From: Sphaerosporella brunnea
Taxonomy: Eukaryota > Ascomycota > Pezizomycetes > Pezizales > Pyronemataceae
NCBI GenBank assembly: GCA_008704415.1
Contig: VXIS01000087.1
Location: forward strand, 83,503 to 147,502
Direction: 5' to 3'
DNA: 64,000 nt
The notes under the pieces are model-generated. The model was not told the origin of the DNA. It ran no database searches and worked only from the letters and a program-made list of their open reading frames with translations. Shown here one piece after another: positions 24,604 through 36,814 of the stretch (position 1 is the first letter of the stretch; the number at the start of each line of letters is the position of its first letter). A program made the translations under genes and the position numbers.

Positions 24604-24985
24604 CTAGTATGTTGCACGATAAAATACGGGGTATCGTAGAAAGTATTTTTTATAATCCATCACTCGCACTGCCGGATAAAATAGTAGATATAATGGACAC
24701 CGGCTGTGCGCTTTAACCCAACAGTTCCGAGATGATAGCCGCCTCCTATCTAGTAGGACTTTACCTGGGGCAGCGTCCGGTATGTCAGATCGGTGTTTGG
24801 GGTTCCGGGCCCGCCAGACTACCGCGCATGTCATTTGGCCATCCGTCAGACGGGAGCCGTCTGTCCAGCCAGTGTTGAGGTCGTTGGTCCACGTCGGAGT
24901 CAACAGGGCAACGCTCTCCTTGGTCAGGACAACCAGGCCGCGGAGTCATCCGGTTCAAGCTGGGCAGCCTGCCTGAGGCATTCGG
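24604..24985 (-). mobile_element. Degraded non-LTR retrotransposon (LINE) fragment, RNase H region
   Basis: The minus strand encodes a stretch reading WTDGSRLTDGQMTCAVVWR, which resembles the first strand and first catalytic Asp of the RNase H domain in fungal Tad/LINE elements. It is preceded by TKESVALLTPTW and followed by unrelated-looking sequence. No reverse transcriptase or complete RNase H is present and the arms differ by small indels, so this is a relic at most. The call rests on one motif. Confidence 0.4.
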
Positions 24986-26100
24986 CCAAGCTTGGTTGAG
25001 CTTAAACGCCAGTGCGGTTCAGAATTTGGAATCTACTGCCACTGTCGGATGTGTCATCTACTCCTGCACTGAGATCCATCTTTTGGGAGTCTGGCGTCCA
25101 CTGGACCTAATCCAGAGACCCAGAGCTAGGTGATACCTTGTGAAGTTTTTCATGCTCCAAGGGGTTGAGAGTCGCTGAGTGATAAACCGTGTCTTAACAA
25201 CAGTCGCCGCAATCGTCACAAGAAAAAACAATTGCCACTTATACACGTCACAGCACATCCCAATTGTGACTAGCAACGGACTTTGTGGAAAACCGCACTG
25301 TTGGCAACCACGACCTTTTTCATGTGCACACATGAAGAATTTGCCAATCCCCACCAATAGCTAAGTTGCGTCATATATACCATACATTTTCGAGATTCAA
25401 CTTCTTCCGGGATGGTGAGACAAACTAGTGTTGGCAGTATGGAAAATACCGGCAGAAATGTATTGGGTTCTGGACTAGATAATGGGCGCCTTTCGCACTG
25501 CCACTTCTAACGAGCAGACAGCCGCGCGGAAGCTAGCTGGCGCAAGGAAGGCCAACGCCTGGCTTCTATAGCTAAAGAGTATTGGGACATCCGGCTCGAC
25601 AAAAACCACCAAGGGGTTCCTTTTTTCTACCGCTGTCCATCGATCGAGCCGCGGACAGCTTACTCTGTGCGCTAATAGCATGCTTATAGAGTGCGTATAG
25701 CAAGAAAGCGCCAGAAGCACAGCCAGCAGTGGAGCCTTTCTTGTATGAAGGGAATCTCAAATGTGGGGGTGTTTGAAATCCGGAGCCGTTCCGATGTGTT
25801 CCATTGAGGATATGGCAACTGAGGCCAGTCCCCTTACGTGGTCAACTAATCGTTACCAGCACTTAGGACCAGGGCGTATTCGTTTCTGATGTCTAAACTG
25901 CTCGGGGGTATAAAAGTTCCAATCGGAAATGGATCTGGGACGAAAAATAACCGCAGCGGAACAGCGCTATCGACCTATAATGCAGATGTGCAGACAACCC
26001 AACTTCACGAGATAGTGCGCTTAGGTCGCAGGGCTCAGGTATCAGCCCTATCAACCCTTCCTCGCATGTAAATAGACACCCCGCTGTGAACCACAATAGA

Positions 26101-26230
26101 CCCACACCTCTTCATACCTCTTCATACCTGTTCATACCTCTTCAAACCTCTTCAAACCTCTTCATACCTCTTCATATCTCTTCATATCTCTTCACACCTC
26201 TTCACACCTCTTCATACCTCTTCCTACTTC
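26101..26230 (+). repeat. Ten-base minisatellite upstream of the terpene synthase
   Basis: About twelve tandem units of TTCATACCTC with variants (TTCAAACCTC, TTCATATCTC, TTCACACCTC), in exact 10 bp register. It ends 113 bp before the start codon at 26344, so it lies in the promoter or 5' UTR. The mirror copy at about 47373-47503 has one extra base in one unit. Confidence 0.95.
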
Positions 26231-26343
26231 GTACTATTAATGTACTAACAATACACTCACACCTCGCCATCTTACCTACACCAGCTGCAGTTCATTAATT
26301 CACATCACACCTATTCATAAGCTGCATTTCATATATTCACAAG

Positions 26344-27823
26344 ATGGCTGTCGGTACTCCGCAACAGAAGGCTCTTTCATTAATTAAAGGTCAAAAGCTC
26401 CTCCTCCCAAATCTTTATGATGCTCTGCCTGGCTGGGATGGTTTCCAGGGAGGAGATTGCAGCAAAAGAGTCAACAACGCCGTTGAATCCTGGACGCAGA
26501 GGTTAGTTTACATCGATATCAGACAAATGGAGGCGCAAGACTAATTCTATGTTGTTTACAGCTGGACGAACTGCGCTTCAATCCTCAAAACAGCCCGGGC
26601 TGGCAGATTTGGTCTCCTTGCAAGGTGCTTCTATCCCGATGCCGAGGAAGAGGCGGTTTTCGACATGGCTTGCTATCTTGTCTGGGTAATAACCCACCAC
26701 GCGATCCCTTCCAGAATTTTCCGGATTACCGATTCTAATAGTTGTGAGTTTAGATTTTCGTATGGGACGACAAATTCGATAAAAGTGTGACATCCATCGA
26801 GTTCGGAGCGGCGAAACAACTCCAAGATGAGACATTGCGTCTTCTGAATCATCTTTTCAACGATGCACCTTGGCAAGATCCGAAGACACTGGATGCTGTC
26901 AATCGTGGCTTCTTTCCCATATGTGCTAAAATCGCCGCGAGAAGTGCATCAGGTATGTTTTGCTTCCGTGGTGCAAGATTGGAGTGTTGCTTACGGGGGT
27001 TTTTTTCTGGCAGAGGCACGCAAACGCATTTTGCATGATCTCGAAGCGTTTGTCGACAGCGTCACTGACTGGTTTCGTCGCGACGACGGTAGCATGCCGA
27101 CCGTGGCGGAACACTACGCTAACCGTGACCTGAATGCTGGCGTTAGACCTACAATTGCACTGATCGAGTAAGTGGCATAACGACATGTCATTCGGAAGCC
27201 TGGATATCTAAGAGAAAACGGTAGGTATTGCTATGGGTTGGACATTCCTTCGTCGATAATGGAGCACGAGTCCTTGCAAGAAATCAAAGAAAGGGCTACA
27301 GAGATTGTCATGATGTACGTACTTCTACCCCGGCCCATAAATTGGCAATTCTAATCATCATGCAGCGCCAATGACCTCGCTTCAATACGACCTGAGATAG
27401 TCTGTATTCCTTTCGAAATCGTTGCCACTGACTCTGGGGAGCTAACTCCAATCACTAAAAGACAGAAGGAAGGGTTGGAAACATTGTCGCTGTTCTCGCT
27501 TACAACGAAGGCATGAGTGCTCAGGAAGCAATGGACCACGCTTTTACACTGCTTCAAAAAGCACATGCCGCGTTCGAGGCTGCTGAGCGCCGCCTGCCGC
27601 TGCCATCTGGAGACGCCGCGGTCGATCAGGATGTTCGGAAGTTTGTGCTGGGTTGCAAGCATGTTTGTACTGGCAACATTCATTGGAGGTACGGAGACAC
27701 TCCTATCTTCATTTTTTTTTGTTGAGTAGATACTAATTAGTCTGCACGTGTAGTTACAATAGCTACAGATACCACGGAGAGGACCCTGTTCGCGAGAAGG
27801 GAAAGATCGTCATCCAGCTTTGA
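26344..27823 (+). CDS. Class I terpene synthase (sesquiterpene cyclase type), eight exons
   Basis: Predicted to ionise a prenyl diphosphate, probably farnesyl diphosphate, and cyclise it to a sesquiterpene; the product cannot be read from sequence. Exons: 26344..26501, 26562..26685, 26754..26952, 27014..27167, 27225..27314, 27366..27399, 27462..27688, 27754..27823, giving 351 residues. All junctions are in frame. Visible hallmarks: the aspartate-rich motif DDKFD at residues 99-103, the NSE triad NDLASIRPE at 244-252 with N244, S248 and E252, a pyrophosphate-sensor Arg at 198 exactly 46 residues upstream, and the C-terminal RY pair at 334-335. No prenyltransferase domain is fused. No P450 or other tailoring gene lies nearby, so it stands alone. 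The upstream decamer repeat may affect expression. The splice site after residue 253 (27400..27461) is the least certain. Confidence 0.9.
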
Positions 27824-30339
27824 TCATACATAATCGCACTCATGGGCTGCTTGAGATATATATAGGGTTGGGCAACGTTTTAATATAATATAATATACAT
27901 AGATTGATGATTTTATATCCGCTTTCGATCCTCGAGCTCCCGTGAAGAACGCTGGGTTGCATCACGTCCGGGCTGAGCACGATGCAAAACGAGTGATTGC
28001 TAAAGTATGTGATGGGATAAGAGATTATCTTATAGAGAGCGACTACACGAATTCGTCTCCTTCTGTTTCGCAGCATCCACGCACTTTTTGCTTCCATGGA
28101 CCCATAGGCTTCAATTTTCTTCCAAAAACAGGTACTGCTTCCCGCTGTCGCACAATACAACTGCGTTATAATCGGGGTACAAACAATGATAGGGACATTT
28201 ACTATACTTCCTCAACCTTCTGTGGCGACACGTAGCGACCATTGAATAAAATGAAAGTTGGCAGTGTCAGAATGACAGAGTGAGAGTTTTAAAAATGATT
28301 ATTATCTGGCGTTCAATTGTTTACTTCCAGCGATGATAAGGAGTGCCCTCAAGACAATTTAGCGCGAAGCAACGGGTAGTCACGTGATATGATTCGAGTG
28401 ATCGTTGGTGAGCCGAATCCACTTGCCTGGACCAATCACATCACTCTTGCATCACTCCAGAGCATCTTAGGCATCAGCGAAGAAATATGGTGTACTCCTG
28501 GTTGCTCTCCTGGCGCTTAGACCGTGTTCGATCGTACTCATTTGAAGGATGAAAACTTGATTGATCCAGAGGAGGACGACATCTGTTTGCTCGGACTCCA
28601 CTGCCAAAACCGAGTACATCCCTCACAGCCAGGAAGTTCATCCTGCTAGAGGCAGCCCTCGAATATGGTAAGCGGTGCAAAGTGAGTGGTCAGCAGCCCC
28701 AATGTTTGTCCCCAGAACCATGCGAGTGTTTTCTGGTTTGGGCGTGGAATTTGCGAATCTACTTTCCTTCGAAGATTACCGCACTTTTGGTGAAGACAAA
28801 AAGGGCGTCGTGCTTTGTTTTGTTATGGCTTAAGTATTTCAAAGACGATGAACAGTCTAGCATCGGCGGATTTCTTAAGTAGACCTATCCATTCGTTCCG
28901 AGGCGCTTGGAGGCGTAAGGCTTTCGACGGCATGATCGCTGAACACGATCGTGGCGTGGCGTTCAGGACCTAAACGCGCCGATTGAAGAACAGCAACGCT
29001 TAATTCTGGAGGGCCCGAGGCATGATGCCAGTGTTGACTGAGCGGGAGGTGTGTTTATGGAAGCCTTGTTCTAATGAGCGGAAACACGAATGGCTGTGGG
29101 GTTTTGGGAACTCACCGGATCACGCGACCCACCGCTTTATATCCCGAGATCGCGGCGCGCAACATCTGCTGGGACGAAGTCGACAGACGGCTGTGGCTGC
29201 TGGACTTGCAGGCACTCGAGCGGTGGATGTCAGGGTCAGGCACGTTCATGCGTGAGGAGTCGCTATTGTGAATATCTGGTGGGAGGAGGATATGATTCAT
29301 CTGAGGCAGCGCACCGGAATTGTGGGTTGACATAGCTAAGGTTCTTTTTTTTTTGACACTTCGCAGTCGATGTTGCGTTTGGTTATCCCCGCTGCCGTTT
29401 GTTGGTTTATTCGGGGGGATGCAATTAACTCTCCTTTCAACAGCATGCTCTCATTCATCTACATCCTTCCTAGTTGCGGAATCAATCACATACGTGCAAG
29501 CTCCCAGAAACTCCCGCGCCGCACCTTCCAGCTAACCAATCGCCAGTCCGTCCTGCGTCCATTTAGGCCGGCCATGCAGCTTCACCACTGGCTGCTACTC
29601 GGGGAGTGTCCCGACATCCTAGGTTTGGCACGCTGCTATCGTTCAACTCGAAGGAACCGTCCAAGCCCGGCATGCGGGCGTGGTCAACCTCCATTGCCTC
29701 TCATGATTTGTCGCCACCGCTGGAGCCACGGGTTGAGAGTTGATTGATCCCGGCGCGGTATGGCATGCATGGCGCAGGGTGTTTTACTGCGCAGAACTGA
29801 CTTCGGATAACCCTAACCCTTCGTGTGCTCGCCGCTGGCAATTGCCCACAATGGCACCGACGCGGTCGAGATGCGGTTGACGACGTACAGCGTGTTACGC
29901 TCCACGACCGAACGAGAAGAGATTCCAATTTCATTGATCATTTAACAGTGATGATGCATCCATTTATTTGCATACAGTGCATGCATGGCGCTCATTGGCC
30001 GCTCGGCACATTCCGTCGGAGAGAGCTAAACCCCGCATCTGCGGCACCTCAATCGACAACTGCAGCACTCTCACCAACCACCGTCTTGTGCTCTTTGTCC
30101 CTTTACTTCGCTGCTGCTGCAATTCCCCCCGCTTCAAGCCCTTCCCCCCACCCACCCCCACATCATTGGCTGCCCTGGCGAAACCCTTCTTCACCCTCCT
30201 TTCTTATATCTCCTTCCTCGTCCTCTTGCTTTCTATCGTCTTCACCCTGGCGCCTGTTGCACGCCTCTTTTTCGGACGACTCACACCAGTAAGTGCTAGA
30301 AACGCTTTCTACCGGTCACGACTGTTGTCCACCACCGCT
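27824..30339. other. 2.5 kb region between terpene synthase and oligopeptidase
   Basis: No gene is supported. Two coding-like scraps occur on the + strand: near 28700-28880, and at 29074-29271 (LYPEIAARNICWDEVDRRLW, then LERWMSGSGTFM). They lie in different frames, with stops between. A telomere-like double CCCTAACCC at 29812-29820 is too short to be a telomere. The last 300 bp are C/T-rich leader of the oligopeptidase gene and contain a GTAAGT near 30291 that could start a 5' UTR intron. Confidence 0.45.
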
Positions 30340-32722
30340 ATGACATACCCGACACCCCCGCCCGCTCCGCAGTTCACGCACACTCCGGAGTCTGTCCTGT
30401 CTACCACCCATCGCCTCATCGGTGCTTCGCGTGCCGTCCAGGACAAAATCGCCAAAGATGTTACTCCCGAGGCAGCTACCTACGGCAATGTCGTAGAGCT
30501 CCTTGCTCGCGATGAGAACGTGATGGGCCTCGAGTCTTCAATCATCGGCTTCTACCAATACGTCAGCACCGAGAAAGAGCTCCGGGATGCTAGCAGCGAA
30601 GCTGAAAAGCTCCTTGATGTACGTCGTCCAGCTACCCGGGAATGAACAGGGCTGATGCGCGCACTCCAGGAATTCGGCATTGAATCGTCTATGCGTGAGG
30701 ACATCTTCAAGCTCGTCTCAGCCGTCTACAAGTCCAACGAGAAGAAGCCCATCGACAAAAGCCCCGAAGCCATCCGGGTGCTCGAAAAGATGAACGAAGA
30801 ATATGAGCGCAATGGATTGGGGCTCAACGAGAAGGACCGCGCTAGATTCAAGGATATCAAGAAGGAATTGTCGACGCTAGGCATTGAATTCTCGAAGCGG
30901 CTAAACGAGGAGAACGGCGGTATCTGGTTTACGCCTGAGGAGCTCAAGGGTGTCCCAGAGGATGTGCTCGAAGGACTGAAGAAGGGAGAGGGCGAGAACG
31001 AAGGAAAGCTGTTCTTGACCTTCAAGTACACCGATCTCTTCCCCACTATGAAGTACGCGGTCAACCCGGAGACTCGCAAGAAGGTGCGATATCTTGATTC
31101 TGGTGGTTTCTGCTTAAGGCTAACTCTCAGCAGGTATTTTTGGGCAATGAAAACAAGTGCAATGAGAACGTAGAGCTCTTCCGCAAAGCGATGAAGCTCA
31201 GAGACGAGAAGGCTCGCCTGCTAGGCTTCAAGTCCCACGCCCAGTTCCAACTAGCTACCAAGATGGCCAAGTCTCCTCAAAAGGTGCTGGGGTTTTTGAC
31301 CGATCTACGTGCGAGACTTACCCCAGGAGGAAAGGAGGAAATTCATGGCCTGAGGGCCCTGAAGAAGCAGGACCTCAAGGAGATCGGCTTGCAGGACGAC
31401 GGAAAGTACTATCTGTGGGACCACAGGTGTGTTTTTCTTCAATGCCACTCTATGCTCTCTGTAACTGACAGTCGCAGGTACTATGACCGTCTTCTCCTGG
31501 AGAAGAAGTACCAGCTTGACTCCCAGAAGATCGCTGAATATTTCCCCTTGAAGCACACGGTCGATGGAATGCTCAAGATATTCGAGTCCCTGTTCGGTCT
31601 TGAATTCGTTGAGGTTACCGACGAGAGCAAGAACGTGTGGCACCCGGACACGAAGCAGTACCGTGTTTACAACGAAAAGCCCGCGGATGGCAGTGAGCAA
31701 ACCTTCGTCGGTTGGCTCTACTTGGATCTGCACCCCAGGGAAGGAAAGTACGGTCACGCCGCCAACTTCAACCTCCAACCTGGTTTCACGGACGAGACCG
31801 GCAAACGCCACTACCCCGCCACCGCCCTGGTGTGCAATTTCTCTAAGCCCACGCCCACCAAGCCCTCTCTGCTAAAGCATGATGAAGTGGTCACCCTATT
31901 CCACGAATTGGGTCACGGTATTCACGATCTTGTCGCTATTACCAACTACTCCAGGTTCCACGGCACAAATGTTGTTAGGGACTTCGTTGAGGCCCCATCT
32001 CAGATGCTAGAGGTACGTTTAGAGCCTCCAATTCATGTCTGGTTAGATGTTGACGCATTGAGCAGAACTGGTGCTGGACGGTGTCAGAGCTGACGTCGCT
32101 CTCGAGTCACTATGAGACTGGAGAGAAGATCCCAGAAGACATGGTTAAGAACATCATCAGAACCAAGAACGTTAACGCGGCTCTTTTCAACCTCCGTCAG
32201 CTGTGCGTTTAACTACATATACCCTTCCTTCCACGTTTGCTTACTCATGTCCCCTTTTGCAGCCACTTCGCCTTCTATGACATGAAGGTGCACAACCTCG
32301 AACAGCCTGAGGACGCCGAGACGATTGACCCTACCGTTGAGTACAACAAGCTCAGAACTGAGATCACCATGCTCGACCCGCCAGAGGGATCGGGCGACGA
32401 TTTCGGTCATGGAGAGGCCACTTTTGGACACCTTATGGGTGGTTATGATGCTGGTATGTTCAGTATGTTCTTCGATGGAGGTTGAAACTAACAGGTGAAA
32501 GGATACTACGGATATCTTTGGTCCCAGGTTTTCAGCACCGACATGTTCTACACTGCGTTCAAGAAGTCTCCAATGGATGGATTGATCGGAAGGAGATACA
32601 GGCACACCGTGCTCGAGAAGGGTGGAAGCAGGGATGAGATGGAGAGCCTTAAGGAGTTCCTGGGACGCGAGCCCAACAGTGATGCGTTCTTTGAGGACTT
32701 GGGATTGGGAAAGAAGGAGTAG
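30340..32722 (+). CDS. M3-family zinc oligopeptidase (saccharolysin/thimet type), seven exons
   Basis: Predicted cytosolic (possibly partly mitochondrial) zinc peptidase that degrades short peptides released by the proteasome and other proteases; relative of yeast Prd1. Exons: 30340..30618, 30670..31083, 31134..31426, 31478..32012, 32066..32202, 32263..32453, 32502..32722, giving 689 residues (yeast Prd1 is about 712). The zinc motif HELGH is at 471-475, with the third ligand Glu at 500 in DFVEAPSQ. The conserved GGYDAGYYGYLWSQVF is formed by the last splice junction, which fixes the 3' site after GTGAAAG. The N-terminal part is the helical lid typical of M3 peptidases. The first ATG with this N-terminus is 30340; an upstream in-frame hydrophobic stretch could only be used if no leader intron exists. 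Confidence 0.92.
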
Positions 32723-32830
32723 GGGGGCTTCTATTCATCTTCATTGCTGTTCGTGTTACCGCCGCGAGATTCGTTAAGTGAATTGCGTTGCGGAGTTGGT
32801 TATACATACTTAAGCTTTCAACATGAATAT

Positions 32831-32911
32831 GACAATCTGTCCGAGTGGTTAAGGAGTCAGACTCGAAATCTGATGGGTTCGCCCGCACAGGTTCGAATCC
32901 TGTGGTTGTCG
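32831..32911 (+). tRNA. tRNA-Ser(CGA)
   Basis: An 81 nt cloverleaf without intron. The acceptor stem GACAATC pairs with GGTTGTC (one G-U), with discriminator G. The anticodon loop sequence ACTCGAAATC gives anticodon CGA, and there is a long serine-type variable arm. The T arm reads ACAGGTTCGAATCCTGT. An ATCTTTTTTTTT terminator follows. It lies 108 bp downstream of the oligopeptidase stop. The long variable arm plus CGA make the serine call firm. Confidence 0.95.
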
Positions 32912-35900
32912 TTATCTTTTTTTTTCCCTTGCTTCTGCTTCACGTGTCTCCTCCACTCACATCGGTTGCTTTCACCCAAAAGTTCCTCTTTTAGCCTTCT
33001 GACCTCAATTTTTGGCTGGTTGGTCCGAGTGACGGCATATGAATGAATAGTGATGTCCGCAGTGTTGAAAGTGCCGGATACAGCTAAATGACACGGGTGA
33101 TGGCCCAATGGACCCTTCATTACGTAAGACTTTACCGTGTTGTAGCTCACTTTCACTGTAGGGGATAGCAATAAATTTAAACAGCCACCTGTACGCATAT
33201 CCAATGGACAGAACAGAGGATGGTGACCCTATATATTCGATAGCAACGGTCTAGTTGGCAACGATCGAAGGCCAAGATTGATGTCGAGGCTGGGGAGTTC
33301 GGCGGGGAGAAGGCTGTCACTTATATAATGTCTAATTAAGGTAATTTTTATGTACCTGCGGTTTTACTTCCCCACTGAGGTTCGCTTATTACCACTCATA
33401 ATCGTTGTGTTTACTTATTGCCTCACACATCCAACAGTCACAGAATATCACTCGCTGACACTGCACTTTGCCAATGCTGGCCAGGAGGCGGAGAAGCTTT
33501 GGGAAGCGCTGAGCTTGGTAACCTGTGTGCGGCGCTAAGTAGGACTGGGACTGAAACTGCAGATACATACACTGAGGATGTACAGGGGGAGATGATGATG
33601 CTTCATGCGGCTCGGGTGCAGGCGGGGAATGAGCGCCATCAGCAGGTGCTGGCGAAGAGCGCTGAGTTGGTTGGAAAGAAGAGGCTGTTGTTGGATACTC
33701 CTTGTAGGTGGCCTAACTTTGGGTATATTCTCGAGGACGACGCCCATGCCGGTCAAGCTCGACGTTCGAGACTAGGAGAAACTGAGATACGAGGTCGAGG
33801 ACTCACTTGGACATTTCCGGGAGCCAGGTTGCATCCCGCCCAGCGCTGCAGCGTGGTTTCGTACTTTTGCCGTGGCCGATCCGCGGACACTTGGCCGCAG
33901 AGCAAAACTGGTCACTCCCCATAGAGTCCGTCCAGCCTTCCGTCAGCGCGCGGGCACGAATGATTGCGACAAAAGGCGGCGATATGTACGTCGTCATCTG
34001 GCAGTCGCTATGTTACGACGTAGTTTTTTTTCCCCCACAGCTTTTTGTCCGAGCAGACCCCCAGGCTATCGAGGCTTAATATATTCGAAAAAAAAAACAA
34101 AAAAAAAAAAAAAAAAAAAACGCCAAGTTTAAGACTTCAGACGAAACATTTATCACCAAGGCCTAGAGGGGTTGTCGAAATTACCGCAAAGCTGGTCCGT
34201 TTGCGCTGCAACGTCTGAAAAGAAGCGTTATTTTCATATCGAACTAGTCCATGTGTCACTCTGTCGAGTGATATTAGATATATGAGCTATCCTACATTAA
34301 CCTTCGCTGCTGACTACACAGTGTGTATCGTATTATTTCATTCAAAACGTGGGCCAAAAATGAGCTTTTGGCACCCGAGGGTGAGAGTTTGAGCGACACA
34401 CGGTGACTTGAAGGACTCGGGGTACCGAATGATCTCCAGGAAATTACGGCATGTACTGGGAGACGAGTCGGTTGCGCGCTGCCGAAAAGCCAGCCTTTTC
34501 ACATGAAATAACAAGTCAACAACCAGCAAAGTTCCAGTGTTGCGGTCCCAACAACGCGATCGCTCTCAGACCCGTTCTTACGATTACGGCTCTCTTGCAG
34601 GCGCCAGACCCTCCCTCCGGTCGTGGCGTGCTGCTTCTCGTGGTTCATAATGCGTCACTCGGGGTGGGTCTATGGCGCGAAACGGCCGTTTCAACAACAT
34701 TTGAGGTCAAATACCAAGCCCTGTTTGGTTGATTCCAATATTATGCTACTCAGCCCACCTCTCGCCTTTTTCCACTGTGACCGAAGAGACATCTGAGGCT
34801 GGGATAGAGGATGCAATTTTTTTTGACTTGGCTGCTGCTATCACCCATATTGCTTGTTACTGCCAGTGGCATCGAAGCTACATAGGCACGAGCATAGTTA
34901 TACCGATATCGGTACTGAGGGAAATCAAAACTCGCCCAAGTAGTAGTAGATATGGTATTGCTCCTTCAGCTGACAACTGCAACGGAAATTTAAAACCCCA
35001 TATACCGCCGAAGGCCTAGAAGACCGTTGCCCAACCAGACCCGTCGGTAGAGAAGCCTAAAGTCATTGATTCTACTAGTTTGCCGGTAAGCAAAGTCGGC
35101 GAAAGCTGATCGGGGGCCTATGCTGACACGCCGAAGGCTCGGTACCTAACGGCAGGAGCTCTGGCCTCTCAACGTTTCCGAAAGAGAAATTGGCTTCAGC
35201 TTATGTAATAATGACGGATGGGGGCCCAAAAAAAAAAACTCAGCTCCCACGGAATGATGCTCCATAGTGCTTACTGCCATAAAAACTTCAGGGAGGATAG
35301 TACGGGGTGCAAAATTGAGCATTGGAGCGATTGCGATTGTTTCCATGATATGTATGGCTGCGGCGGAGAGACCTTCTCCGGCGGGGCAGCGTGGCAATGC
35401 TGCTATGAAGGACCCCATCATCAACTCTGACGATGGCCTTAACAATGGCATGATCCAGACTGAAAAAGGAAATGCAACGCGAAATGTCTGTGAGGAAGAT
35501 AAAGAGGCTAGTGAGAGTAGAGTTGTTTCAGATGGGATCGATGAGATGAGGAAAGCGATGACTACTATTTACTGGTACAACGGCGGTGGGTTCTCGGGGT
35601 GTTTTCGGGTTCACCATGTAATTACATCGATTTACCACGCGTGCGTTACTTTTGTTTGTTTCGAGCACGGATTGTTTTAATATCGGATCCGCGGACTTTG
35701 TTTCTGCGCAACGACCGCCCTTTACTTTTTCGAGTTTGCCTTCCTCCAGCTAGCCCCTGCCCGCCAGTCGCGACGTCGAACCCTTGGACCCTGGATGAAG
35801 CACAGACCCTTAAGGGCATCAACGCCCGATTACTTTGGCCCGGCAATTGCGTTCTGTCAAGCAGCACCACATGGGGAACTGGAAAGCAAGCTCCAACCAA

Positions 35901-36814
35901 CATTCCCCATCCAGGCCAGCAGCGCTCCGGCCCCAACAACAAGCAAGCCCGGCCTAATATCCAAAAGCGAGGAAGACAGCCTATCTAATGAGCGCAAAGC
36001 ATCGGGCCAAGCCCCCCCCCGCGCGAGGCACGCGCTCTGGCGCGCGCGCCCCCCCGACCGGATTTGCGAGATCGCCCGGCCGGGTCCAAAACTCACGCAT
36101 CGTTGGTAACGCAGCTTAACTTTCAAGAATTAAGGCAACCGTACCGCGGAACCGCCCCCTCCCCCTTGCGAGCGAGAGACCCTCCCTCACCTTGCCACCG
36201 ACCCTTATCCCCGCCCGCCCGCCGCCTCCAGCGGTTAATCCGACGAACGGGCCTGACGGGCGTGCGTGACCTGCCAAACGAGATCTAGCCTCCGAATCCC
36301 CCTCAGCCGCACGTCATGTCGGGATTGATGCATACATTTCCCCTTTGTCATTCTTTTCCTTGCTCACGCACAGCACAGCACGATCACGGGATTTCCCGCC
36401 GTATTTCTCATATGTATGTATGACTCCTACATACACCATGCACAAAAAAAAAAAGAAAAAAAAAAGAAAAAAAAAAAGAAACGTAACAATGTCAGGTGAA
36501 CGAAGCGAGCGGCTCGACCACCACTCTGCAGGTACACACACACAGAGAAGTGTGTGTGTGTTGCGAACGGGCCGCTGCATACTTACACTGCTTTTCTCCC
36601 CAGCTTATCTGGAGGGATGAAGGCTTGATGCACCCTGCCGCTTCCGGATGTTCATGTCGGCTGGCTGGCTGGGGTTAGGGGCCGATCGCCTCAACTGTGT
36701 GTGGCGTGAAAGAAATTTTTGCAGACCTTTGTTGGCTGTTGGGATAAGGGGATTAGCAAAGGCTGAAATGACGATCTAACTGTGACTGTACCGTTTGTGC
36801 TCCTTTTTCTGCTC
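32912..36814. other. 3.9 kb inner part of the left arm with no recognised gene
   Basis: Coding-like fragments occur but none gives a defensible gene. At 33418-33924 a + frame contains a helical stretch (EDVQGEMMMLHAARVQAGNE). The 34729-35205 frame is listed separately. At 35267-35680 a + frame starts with a hydrophobic signal-like stretch. An A-rich run lies at 34087-34120 and another at 36443-36479. From 36000 to 36300 the sequence is very GC-rich with C and GCGC runs. No rRNA or tRNA is seen here. Confidence 0.4.
34729..35205 (+). pseudogene. Unrecognised frame with two in-frame stops
   Basis: A single + frame of about 159 codons reads FSTVTEETSEAGIEDAIFF and LAAAITHIACYCQWHRS, stops at TAG 35017, continues with KTVAQPDPSVEKPKVIDSTS to a TGA near 35108, then AYADTPKARYLTAGALA to TAA. 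The frame persists across both stops and the composition is protein-like, so it may be a decayed gene or exons separated by introns I could not place. The mirror copy (about 38466-38942, -) keeps the same arrangement. Function unknown. Confidence 0.2.

Larger units (their letters stand above)
22094..26100. other. 4 kb region with a 5S gene, a LINE relic and unassigned coding-like sequence
   Basis: No complete protein gene is recognised. It holds the amber-interrupted frame at 22474-22791, a perfect 20 bp palindrome at 22524-22543, the 5S rRNA gene (23541-23657) and the LINE RNase H relic (24604-24985). A 187-codon open frame on the minus strand at 22748-23311 shows no family resemblance and is not called. 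Confidence 0.5.

Noticed and set aside
29812..29824. CCCTAACCC telomere-like repeat
   Set aside because: Only two units, in the upstream region of the oligopeptidase gene and mirrored in the right arm. Not a telomere; at most a promoter telo-box.
36000..36300. GC-rich block as an rDNA fragment
   Set aside because: No conserved small- or large-subunit rRNA block could be recognised.
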